A stretch of DNA of 64,000 nt, from positions 114,924,253 to 114,988,252 of the forward strand of contig CM035170.1 in NCBI GenBank assembly GCA_020205615.1, in the 5' to 3' direction. The position numbers and the translations under genes were made by a program. Position 1 is the stretch's first letter. Each line of letters opens with the position of its first letter. The notes under the pieces are model-generated. The model ran no database searches. It was not told the DNA's origin and worked only from the letters and a program-made list of their open reading frames with translations. This DNA comes from Panax quinquefolius (lineage: Eukaryota > Streptophyta > Magnoliopsida > Apiales > Araliaceae). Below are positions 1 to 9,850 of this stretch, piece after piece.

Positions 1-467
1 ATTTTTCTCTACTTGACTCTTCTAATAGATTGTTTGTTCCGCTGCAGTTAAACTTGATATTTGTTATATTGTATCAGTTTAACATTGTTGAAGGCTAACG
101 ATAATTTATTCTTCATTATCGTAGTCATAATATTTCTTACTGGGCTAGTTGAGCTCACCCTTTCTTTCACTGTTCTCTTCAGGAAAATGAGAACGTAAAT
201 TTGGGACTAGTCGAAACGGGTGACGGTCCAGATGATAACATTAGCTAGTAGTCCTCACTATTCTGTTAAATAGTGTGACAATAAATGTAATGAGGACTCC
301 ATTGAGTTTGTATACTGACTAGATGACAATATGCGTATTTAAAACTCCCAGTTTATGTTTTGTTGTATTGTACACGACAGTTGTATTAGTAAGTTGTATT
401 TGAATTCTGTACCATGTATCTGGCAACCCAAGATGGGTGATGTATACCTAATTTTGGGGGCGTCATA
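1..467 (+). mobile_element. Element B, 5' LTR (3' part)
   Basis: This is the last part of a gypsy LTR, cut by the left window edge. It matches the B 3' LTR tail at about 21250-21742 almost throughout, including the ctcacc-pyrimidine tract-cag stretch near 160-182 and the terminal block ending gggggcgtcata. The family terminus is gtcaca, so the last bases carry a c-to-t change. A degenerate tRNA-Met primer site follows directly. Confidence 0.85.
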
Positions 468-812
468 GTTAGTATCAAATCTTAGGGATATAATCCCTGG
501 CTGAGGTGTGAGACGAACTAGGAGGGGAGAGACAGGGAATTCCTTCGCTAGTGTGACCTACCTAAGTTTATTTGGTATTTTTATTGGTCGGTCAGAGTAT
601 AGGGATAATATGTGGCATGTCAATTAACCCTTATTTTGAAACTATGTTCTAGAATGATATTTGAAATACAGGAGATGAAAAATGGGAAAATCGTGATAGA
701 GCGAAAATAATCGGAAAGGTACAATCCGAAAAGAAAGCAAGGTATTCTCATCTCTTCGAATATCAGGTACGTACGTAAATTTCGAGGGCGAAATTTCATA
801 AGGAGGGGAGAT
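468..812 (+). mobile_element. Element B internal region, collapsed to 345 bp
   Basis: Between the two B LTRs lie a degenerate primer binding site (470-481, tagtatcaaatc against the iMet site tggtatcagagc), the usual leader with the ctaggaggggagagac block, then an abrupt join near 655-740 to the extreme 3' end of pol. The last pol bases and the purine-rich tract (aaggaggggagat, about 800-812) remain. No gag, protease, RT, RNase H or integrase is left. The copy is a non-autonomous deletion derivative that keeps the cis-acting ends. Confidence 0.8.
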
Positions 813-947
813 TGTGAGACCCCGAATTTTATGAAATAAAAGTATTCAATTTTTCTATTTTAGTAAATGGTTAAATTGATAAAAGGTTAAAGTTAAGAGT
901 GATATGTGAAAATTTTTCAAAGTAAACAAGTTGTCATAAAATACCTG

Positions 948-1465
948 GTCACTATTCACTCTAGTATTATTCACTCGGGTATTTGGGGCACTTTTTGTGT
1001 CGGAGTTACTATTCATGAGTTACTATTCACCTAAATTACTATTCACTCTAGTATTGTTCACTCGAGTATTTGGGATACTTTTTGTGTCGGAGTACTATTC
1101 ACGAGTTACTATTCATAGATTACTATTCACTCAAATTACTATTCACTCTAGTATTGTTCACTCGAGTATTTGGGACACTTTTTGTGTCGGAGTACTATTC
1201 ACGAGTTACTATTCACGAGTTACTATTCATAGATTACTATTCACTCAAATTACTATTCACTCTAGTATTGTTCACTCGAGTATTTGGGACACTTTTTTTG
1301 TCGGAGTTACTATTCATGAGTTACTATTCATGGGTTATTATTCACCCAAATTAATATTCACTCTAGTATTGTTCACTCGAGTATTTGGGACACTTTTTGT
1401 GTCGGAGTACTATTCATGAGTTACTATTTATGAGTTACTATTCATGGGGTACTATTCACTCGAAA
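948..1465 (+). repeat. Minisatellite of tactattca units in B LTR
   Basis: The motif gagttactattcac (13-14 bp) recurs many times. It is organised in a higher-order unit of about 100-115 bp containing ctctagtattgttcactcgagtatttgg, seen at about 1047, 1147, 1261 and 1361. Unit-length differences come from extra 14-mers. The reading frames it opens are by-products of the repeat. Confidence 0.85.
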
Positions 1466-1555
1466 AATATATTTCTTTTCGGTCCAAATCATTTTTGAGT
1501 ACAATATTATTCCATGAAGAGATGTGCTAATTTTTCAGACCGTTGGTTAAAATTA

Positions 1556-1880
1556 TAATGTAAAAAGCTTTTTATATAAAAATGTAATACTTTTATAAAG
1601 TTATTCTATAAATAGAATATATTATATTCTATTGTGCATAGTGTTTTGCATAGTAAAATCTTTTTATATAAAAAATGAATACTTTTATAAAGTTATTCTA
1701 TAAATAGAATATATTATATTCTATTAATGCATAGTGTTTTGCATAGTAAAATCTTTTTATATAAAACAGAATACTTTATTAAAGTTATTCTATAAATAGA
1801 ATATATTATATTTTATTATGCATAGTGTTTGCATAGTAAAAATCTTTTTATATAAAATAGAATTTATTATATTCTATTTA
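1556..1880 (+). repeat. Four AT-rich tandem copies, about 84-94 bp
   Basis: Blocks beginning with ctttttatataaaa and containing aagttattctataaatagaatat and tgcatagtgttt start at about 1556, 1648, 1744 and 1828. The same block occurs in the C LTR around 28200-28500 and, reversed, in the E LTRs around 9110-9280 and 15110-15270. It is therefore an LTR module just upstream of the promoter. Confidence 0.75.
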
Positions 1881-1976
1881 AAAGATTTTGCTTTAAATAT
1901 GGACCATCCGATTAAAGTAAATCAATCTAGACCGTTCATGGGTTGGTTACTATTCATTCCATTCTTCTATAAATAG

Positions 1977-1986
1977 AAACTCATTC
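1977..1986 (+). promoter_or_regulatory. LTR TATA box, element B
   Basis: ctataaatag is followed about 30-60 bases later by the start-like region and an agagaga tract. The same box sits at the same place in the A, C, D, L and M LTRs, which supports it as the pol II promoter of the element. Confidence 0.65.
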
Positions 1987-3808
1987 CTTCATTATTTCTT
2001 ACGAAACTCTAGAGAGAGAAACTATAGAGAGAATTCTTCTTCTATAATCTTGAGCGTATTTCTTTAGAGTTTAAGAAAGCTTTGAGCGTAGTACAAGTTT
2101 TCTTCGAGTATATCATCGCCCTACTAATCGGAGTACTCTTCTTTCAAAAGTAAGGATTATTTTTTTTTTATTCTGAAGAGAAATTATTTTTCATATTCAT
2201 ATGAATATTATTATCCTTCAATATTCATTATATTTGTTTAATATTAAGTAAGAATATTATTTTCGCTTAATATTAAGTAAGGAATATTCTTTTCGCTTCA
2301 ATATTCGTAAGGGATATTATTATTATAGTAAGGAGTATTATTTCTTTCAGATTCATGAAGAGAGCTATTGTTATTCCATTCTTTATTATTATGTTGAATA
2401 ACTTTTATTTATCTGATATCACATACATGGTGAAATTCTTCTATTATTCAATTCTTTTATTATTACATTGGAATAACTCAGTATACGCTGATTCTAGTAT
2501 ACCTAGTGAAGTCTGTTGTTCTTCCATTATTTATTATACTTTGGTGGTTATTGGTTTTACATTTATATGTCTTTGGCCTGTAGTGCAAAGATGATATGTT
2601 GTTGAATATCTTTGGCCTGTAGTGTAAGACCCCAACTTATTATAAATAAAATCGAATTTCCTCTAATTATATTTGTGAATAATAAGGTATTAATTTGATA
2701 TAATTCTCTGGTTATGGGTGAAATGTGCAAATTTTGCAAAATATGCAAGTGGTTATAAAATAATCATTGTTGTTTGAGAATATTTGTTTGGTCGTGGAAT
2801 ATTCTTGTTTCGGGGAACATTCGTAATGCACCAGTAGCAATCATTTATGGGCCCCATAATGTAATAACTGTCGGATGAAGAAAATGACAAGTTTGAGTTT
2901 TTATAAATAACGACGTAGTTATTACCAATTAACACTATTGGAATACCCGGCTTTAAAATACGATGTCTAATACGTGGATGCACAAAGATTATTGATGAAT
3001 TATTGATCCTTACGTAAAGAGGCCTTACTCAATAATTGTTACGATGATTCTTTATTCAATATTTTATTTTATTGATTCAATAATTGTTGCGTTGATATTT
3101 TATATTATTGTTGTTTCAATAATTGTCATTTGCACAATATTTCCCATTATCGGATCAATAATTCATATTATTTGAATAATATTATTAGATAGCATTATTG
3201 GCAATGTCTAGGAAAGTTACATCGAGGAGAGGTTTGGTCACCTAATTGCACGCCCAATAAGGAGAAATTCTTATTGGAAAGCCTCTCTTTCTGAGAGCGG
3301 CTGGTTGTCATAAATGTGATTCTAATAATATTATTTATGAATAATTAATTATTTATTCATATGATAAGGAAATATTTATTTTATGTGGATATAAATGTTG
3401 GATATATTTATTATGGTTAAAAATGAAGGAGTTAATGTTGAGGTGTTTTATCAAGATTTTGTTTGAATGAAGGTATTAAAAATTAAACCAGAGATTTTGA
3501 GATATATTGTATGAGTTATAATTTTTAATCGTAGTTTGATCATTGTAATTTTTGGATATGTTATACATATATAAGTTGAGTATATGTCCATAAATTTTGA
3601 ACCGTTAAAATGAACGTATGATTTGTTATGAATTTTAAGAGGTGGTGATTTAGAAATTAGGTTTATAAATGATTTTGGTGGAAAATTATAGAATTGAGTG
3701 GGCCCCACTTGTGGTTGGTGAAGAAATGTCTGAATTTATTTTAAATGTGGTGGGTGAGAATAGTAGCGAGTAAAGCCATCGGTCACGGTCAAGTCTACTA
3801 ACATTTTC

Positions 3809-3818
3809 CTATAAATAG
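3809..3818 (+). promoter_or_regulatory. LTR TATA box, element A
   Basis: ctataaatag lies 28-40 bases before a conserved aaaatcacacc stretch that likely contains the transcript start. The 3' LTR copy lies at 19514-19523. Confidence 0.65.
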
Positions 3819-4389
3819 AGGCTAAGTTAGAATTGAAAATCACACCGTAAACAAGTTTTCTCTTTCTCTCACTAGATTATTGAGTGTATTTTGTGAGTAT
3901 TTAGATACTTTGTGAGTTTCTATTCATCGATTGCAAATTTCCTTGACCTTATCTGGATATTCGATCGGAAGTCTTTGATATTTTGAGGTAAGGGATGTTA
4001 TTTTCTTCATATATGATATTATTTCTTCCATATCATTATCTTGCCAAGTATTGATCTGAATTTTATCAAATTTGGAACTTTTTGTGTCGAGGTTACTATT
4101 CACGATATCTGACTATTCACGTAATCTGACACTATTCACGAATACACTATTCAATTTAAAAATGAAATTTTCTTCTTTTTGTCCAAGATGTCTATCATGG
4201 TTACTATCTTTGATTGTATCCTGTTTTGATCTTTATTTTTGAATTTTGCTTCAAAATTGGTATTTATGAAGTATTATTGATCTTGGATAAAGCTGCTATA
4301 CTGAATCCCTACTATTTGTCCTTCCGTTTCAATTGGATTCGTTTTTCTTTAAAATATTTTCATCATCCTCGGTCCTAAATGATGATATT

Positions 4390-4550
4390 ACTAAATATCT
4401 TGATTCAGTAGTGCAAAGATAAATGATTAACTGATGAATATCTTTGGCCCGTAATGCAAAGATGAACAGGTGTTGAGATGAACATGACCAACTGGTGATA
4501 CAAATGAATATCTTTGGCCTGTAGTGCAAAGATGAATTATTGATTAAAGA
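4390..4550 (+). repeat. Stem-loop repeats in A LTR
   Basis: Units of the form atctttg-gcctgtagtg-caaagat recur. The clearest is 4510-4533, with a perfect 7 bp stem and a 10-base loop. Neighbouring units around 4400 and 4440-4460 keep the loop sequence but vary in the arms. Confidence 0.7.
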
Positions 4551-5098
4551 TGTATATTGATTGTTATTACGGGATAAAATATTGATGATGGACTTTTAAA
4601 TCTTAGAAGATAGTAGAACTCATTCTCTACTTGACTCTTCTAATGGATTGTTGTTTCATTGCGATTGTTGATCTAAAACTTGTTGGCTATTATATTTTTC
4701 GATTTTTCCTGTTGAAGACTAACGATAATTTGTTGTATATTATCTTAGTCATAATATTTTTTACTTGGGCTAGTTGAGCTCACCCTTTTCCTTTTTGTTC
4801 CATTTTTCTCGTGGAGGTGAAAACATAAGTAGGAACTAGTCGTAGTGCGGAGTGATGGTTCTAGAAAAGATGTTTTAGCGATCCTCACTATTTACGTAAA
4901 ATAGTGTTTGAATAATTATAACGAGGACTTATTTGAGTGTGGATATTGTCTAGAAGATAATATTTGTATTTAAACTCACAGTATGTGTTGTCGTATTTTG
5001 CACGACAATTGTATTATTGAAGTTATAGTTTGCTTTCTGTACCATGTATTTGGCGACTCAGAATGGGTGTTGTATACCTATTTTGGGGGCGTCATAGT

Positions 5099-5110
5099 TG
5101 GTATCAGAGC
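5099..5110 (+). promoter_or_regulatory. Primer binding site, element A
   Basis: tggtatcagagc lies 2 bases after the LTR. It is complementary to the 3' end of plant initiator tRNA-Met and is the standard minus-strand primer site of many plant gypsy and copia elements. It is intact in this copy. Confidence 0.93.
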
Positions 5111-5268
5111 TTAGGGAAATGGTCTCTGGCGGAGATTGGGGAATAGAACTAGGAGGGGAGAGATGAGTAAATCCTTCGCTAGTGCGTCCTATCTAAGCTC
5201 ATTTGTTGGTCTCATAATAATATAGGATATTATATGATATGTTAATTTGTTTAATTAACCCTTATTTT

Positions 5269-6490
5269 ATGGAAGTATTTAAGAATAGCTGTTGAGAACG
5301 TTAATAATGGAGTGTATGAGACTGTGGAACAACCTTTAGTCACAAACCAGGAGAACGTGCAACATGAAGACAATATTCCTCCTGTAAACAACACTACCGA
5401 GCAAACGATGAATGATGGAATGTTTGGGAGCTTTTTGCAATTCATGCAAAACCAGACGAGGGAAACTCGTGCACAAAATACGGGTGGAAATTCTAGCAAT
5501 ACGCGGCTTGTCACAACCAAGCAGTTCAAAGAGTTGGGACCACCAGAATTTAAGGGAAAGCCGGATCCTATCATGGTGGAAACATGGGTCAAGCAAATTA
5601 CCAAGATATTCGATGTCTTGGGATGCACGGAGGAACAGAAGGTTCCATTCGCCACCTTTATGTTCCATGGTGAAGCGAGATTCTTCGGTGGGAGTCATGA
5701 AGCGTACTCCACCAAATTGCGCTTTTCGGCATGTCTTGGGAAACATTTCAGAAACTATTCAATGACAAGTACTTTCCTGAAAGTATTCGTCATATGAAGG
5801 AGGTGGAGTTTATCAGACTGGAACAAAACAACATGACGGTGTCCCAATACGAGGTGAAGTTTGTAGAGTTATCCAGGTTTGCACCTCATTTGGTCGAAAA
5901 TGAGGAACGAATGACAAGGATGTTTCTGAGAGGTCTAAAGCCTGAGATTCGACGATATCTTATATCTCATAAATTTTCTTTATATTCAGATGTTGTAAAC
6001 AGGGCTCAATTATTAGAGCGAGATAATGGGTATGTGAAATTGAGGGACCACAACCAGGGTCATACCGGTGACAACAGTCATCAGAGCGATGATAACCAAC
6101 GAGGAGGGAAAAATACGAACAAAGGCGGTAACCACTCGGGTGGTCATCGTGGCCATAATAATAGGAGAGGTGAGTCAAGTGGAAATTTCAAAAGAGGAGA
6201 TTCAACAATGACGGGAAGAAATCAACAAAGAAAGACCAAAGACACAACAACAAATTCTAGGGAGGAGAACGACCCGATTAGATATTACAAATGCGGGAAA
6301 GAGGGACATATCATTTAAACCGTCCTGAACAATCCAAGGTATGTTACAACCGTGGAAAGGAATGCCACATAGCTCGGGATTGTTACATAGCAAAACCAAG
6401 TTCAACGGGATGGTGACTCGAAGGGTCATCCCCAGATAAATCGAAATCAGCGGTTCCTGGAAGAGCGTTTGTCGTGACTGGCTAAAACGC
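5269..6490 (+). pseudogene. gag: Element A gag (frameshifted)
   Basis: This is the remnant of the capsid-nucleocapsid polyprotein that packages element RNA into cytoplasmic particles. The family start atggcgatg is recognisable as atggaagta at 5269. A one-base change soon after puts the rest in another frame (open 5312-5797). A second shift near 5730 leads to the retrotransposon gag core (5731-6318), with the HMKEVEFIRLEQNNM and MTRMFLRGLKPEIRRYLIS blocks. A basic Gly/Asn/Arg-rich linker follows. Of the two zinc-knuckle-like motifs, the first (YYKCGKEGHII) ends at a stop near 6318. The second, in another frame at about 6340-6385, reads CYNRGKECHIARDC, with the second Cys changed to Arg. It cannot make functional Gag as read, although some of the frame breaks may be sequencing artefacts. 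Confidence 0.85.
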
Positions 6491-6506
6491 GAGGAACCCG
6501 AACGAG

Positions 6507-7034
6507 GTGATTACGGGTAAGCTAATTTTGAACTCTTGCGAAGTTTATACCTTACTAGATAACGCTTCTACCCATTCTTTTATCTCTCCTGTTTGTGCTC
6601 AACGTTTAAACTTGACTCCAGAGAAATTGGACTTTGACTTATCTGTTGAAACTCCGTTGGGTGAAACCTTCGTTACATCTACAGTTTATAAATCTTGCAT
6701 GATCCAAGTTGGCACTATCACATTACCTGTTGATCTTATATCTTTAAAGATACTTGCTTTTGATATGATTTTAGGAATTGATTGGTTAACCACTCATCAT
6801 GCCAAAATTAATTGTTTTCGTAAGGTTATTAGTTTTCATATTCCTAACCAACCTGTCATACGAATTCAAAGAACTAAACCACTAAAATTAGTCACTATCA
6901 TATCAAGCCATAAAGCTATTCGTTTATTGAAAAATGGATGCCAAGCTTTCTTAGCCCATGTTATGGATTTGAATAAAGACAAGTCAGATTTGAATAATAT
7001 TTACATTGTTAAGAATTTCACGATGTATTTCTAA
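6507..7034 (+). pseudogene. Element A aspartic protease
   Basis: This is the retroviral-type aspartyl protease domain (RVP_2 family) that cleaves the element polyprotein. The blocks THSFISPVCAQRLNLTPEK, PLGETFVTSTVYKSC and DMILGIDWLTTHHAKI are clear. The catalytic triad position reads DNA where the sister copy C has DTG (LFDTGSTHSF at 24409-24438), so the active site is lost here. The frame stays open to 7034, where a stop interrupts the linker to reverse transcriptase. Confidence 0.85.
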
Positions 7035-7388
7035 AGAACTTCTTGGTCTACCCCAAGCGTGATGTTGAATTCTTTATTGACCTTGAACCGGTACAAAAAC
7101 CCATTTCTAAAACCCCATATCAAATGGCTCTATTGAACTTCGAGAGTTAAAAGTCCAACTACGAGAAATTGTTAGACATAGGTTTCATTAGTCCTAAGTA
7201 CATCTCCTTGGGGTGCTCTGTTTTATTCGTAAAGAAGAAAGACGAGTATGCGACTTTGTATTGACTATCGAAATTAAACCATGTCACCATCAAGAATAGG
7301 TATCCGCTACCTCGCATTGATGACCTGTTCGACCGATTCTGAGGAGCACAATTCTTTTCAAAGATCGATCTTCGTTTACGATATCATC
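7035..7388 (+). pseudogene. Element A reverse transcriptase, N-terminal part
   Basis: Broken fragments of the RT fingers/palm start: the PISKTPYQMA stretch, a degraded [11 protein letters not shown] segment and [23 protein letters not shown] sequence, in several frames. Element E interrupts the sequence at 7388 (duplication tcatc, 7384-7388), and the domain resumes at 15758. Confidence 0.8.
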
Positions 7389-9748
7389 TGTGGCCCCCCA
7401 AATTGGGTATACGTCACCCATCTTGGGTCGCCACTTACATGGTACATAAATTCAAATACAACTTACTAAATATAAGCGTAGTATACAATCGACATAAACT
7501 ATGAGTTTGAATACAAATATTGTCTACTAGATATTATACAAACTCAAAAGGAGTCCTCATTACAACTATTATCACACTATTTCACGAATAGTGAGGACTA
7601 CTAATGCTATCCTCTCGGACCATTACTTCGTTCCCAGACTAGTCCCGGCTATGTTCTCATTTCACAAGAGAACGGTGAAAAGAAAGGGTGAGCTCAACTA
7701 GCCCAAATGAAAATATTATGACTAAGATAATGCGAGAATAAATTATCATTAGCCTTCAACAAAGTGTTAAGCGATAAAATACAATAGACAACCGGTTTAA
7801 GCTGCAGCGGAATAAGCAATCCATTAAAAGAGTCAAGTAGAGAATAAAGTCTACTATCTTTTAGGTTTTAAAAGGTTTTCATCAATTTTTATCACGAGAC
7901 TCGACAATAAATAAACCACCACATTTAATCATCCCCATACCACGGTCAAGGATTTTCATCAAATTATCAATGGTCATGACTATACTTAGAATCACCCCAG
8001 TCATAATCATACCAAAAACTATCCATCATTTTGCATTACAGACCACCGAGGACTTTTGTCACATCATTTATATCAATTCATGATTATACTTAATGATCCT
8101 GGTCATAATCATACTAAGTTCATCTATGCACGTAAGCGAAAGATAACATAATATAACATGAGGATGATGACAATGACATAGTATTTCAATAAAACAAGTT
8201 CAAGAATTATTTAATCCATGAATTATTAACGTCCAAATTGTCAACATGATCTTTGTTTACGTAGAGTAAAATTCAAGAATGATCGGAAGAATATTTCCAT
8301 GAAAAGATCTTTGGATGAAACGCAAATATCAAGGATATTCTACTAATTTCATGGAGTATAGAAGTCAAAGTTTTAACCAATTTGGGTATAATAAAGAATA
8401 GAATAACAAAAGAAATCACCGTGCATGCGATACTTGCATGAGGCGAGTTATTCAACGAATAATAATAACGGAACCCGTCGGTGAAATTCACAAAGCGGGA
8501 TGTTCCAACCGAATAATAAAGATGAAACCGGATCCGGTGTAAAACACACGGATAGGATATTCCAACGAGAATGATAAAGAATGGAATAACAAAAAGAAGA
8601 TCACCAAGTATAGGGGATTCATAGATACAACACAGAGCGAGTTATTCCAATGAAATAAATAAGAATGGAATAATATAAAGGATTTCACCAAGTATAGGGT
8701 AACATAAGCACAAGTATAGGGTATCAAGCGTATGAGGTTATGTATAGGGTATACCACTTTTACAGAGTTATTCCAATGAATAATAATGAATGGAATAACG
8801 AAGTTCTCTTCATGAATAAGAAAGAATAACACCCCCCTTACGGGTACAACAAATAATATCCCTTACCGTAAAAAGACACTTTGGATATCAAAGTAGTGAA
8901 GTACCGAATACTCTTCTTCTTTCTCTCTATAGATTTTCTCTCTATAGCTTCTCTCTATAATTTCTCTCTCTGAGAGTTTCAAAGAATTAAATGAAAATAA
9001 TGAAGGAATGAGCTTATTTATAGGAAAATAGAATGCGTAGTAATTAATCCATGAACGGTCCAGATTGATTTACTTTAATCGACAATCCATATTTAAAGCA
9101 AAATCTTTTAAATAAAATATCATATATTCTATTTATATAAAAACATTTTACTATGAAACAAATATATGCAACACTATCTGACATTATGCAACACTATGCA
9201 TAATAAAATATAATATATTACATTTATAGAATAACTTTAATAAAGTATTCATTTTATATATAAAAGATGTTTACGCTTTTATTACGTTAATAATACGAAT
9301 AAAACAAAAGCGTCATTATCGCTATAATAATTCATATTATTAATCAACAATAATGGAATCAAACCGGTGACTTCTCACATAAGCATCGATAATCAATACT
9401 GGTATGCTACTATGCAACCACACGTATTCTTTTACTTTTACTACCGAGTAGTTCAACGATAATCAACGGTAAAACTTCCGTCGTTATTTCAATAAAATAT
9501 TTTTGTCGCTTTCTCAATCAAATGAATAATTACATTGTGGGGGTCCACCAATGATTGAGTCGTTATCACGAATATTCCTGCTAAACCAAATATTCCCCGA
9601 CCAATCGAATATAATATAACCACTTGCATACTTTGCAAAATTTATAAATACTACCCACAACTATAATATTATCTCAAATTCACACCATAATATTAAAAAT
9701 TATTTTGACAAAATTTAAATCTTTATTGATAAAATCTGGGGTCTCACA
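7389..9748 (-). mobile_element. Element E, 3' LTR
   Basis: It reads (minus) tgtgagacccca at 9748 to a c-rich terminus at 7389 (plus strand tgtggcccccc). A GTAAGG donor-like site lies on the minus strand at 8866-8861. The GGAAC/GTTCC and GTTATTCC/GGAATAAC stem-loop modules lie around 8380-8830. Confidence 0.9.
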
Positions 9749-9850
9749 ATCTCCCTCCTTATGGAATTTCACCCTCGAAATTAGAAGTGCGTACTGGATA
9801 TGATAAAGAGGTGAGGATACCTTGAATACCTTTATCATTAAAAATATTAA
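9749..9850 (-). mobile_element. Element E polypurine tract and pol tail
   Basis: On the minus strand, the last codons of pol (matching the ggtatcc-tac-ctcttcga-like end seen in A and C) run into a gaaattcca-taaggagggagatt purine tract just before the 3' LTR. Similarity to pol stops near 9825. Confidence 0.7.

Larger units (their letters stand above)
813..2622 (+). mobile_element. Element B, 3' LTR, left part
   Basis: It starts tgtgagacccc directly after the polypurine tract and is interrupted at 2622 by element A. The LTR resumes at 20695 and ends at 21742. It contains a short-unit tandem array (948-1465), four copies of a roughly 90 bp AT-rich block (1556-1880), a TATA box ctataaatag (1977-1986) and a splice-donor-like gtaagg (2150). 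The 5 bp at 2618-2622 (tgtag) is the target duplication made by A. Confidence 0.88.
2623..5096 (+). mobile_element. Element A, 5' LTR (2474 bp)
   Basis: It begins tgtaagaccccaac and ends gggggcgtcata, followed by the spacer gt and the primer site. Element A as a whole spans 2623-20689 and is flanked by the perfect 5 bp duplication tgtag (2618-2622 and 20690-20694). The partner LTR is 18324-20689. The LTR holds a TATA box at 3809-3818, a splice-donor-like gaggtaagg with GT at 3988-3989, and stem-loop repeats around 4390-4550. The two LTRs differ by many small indels, often at CAG/CTG. Confidence 0.93.

Noticed and set aside
997..1419. Open frame of 140 codons with repeated YYS/TIH words
   Set aside because: It is the translation of a 13-14 bp tandem repeat in the B LTR, and other frames are open too. 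No gene signal.
5251..5746. Overlapping minus-strand frames of about 135 codons
   Set aside because: Shadows of the element A gag, with no homology of their own.
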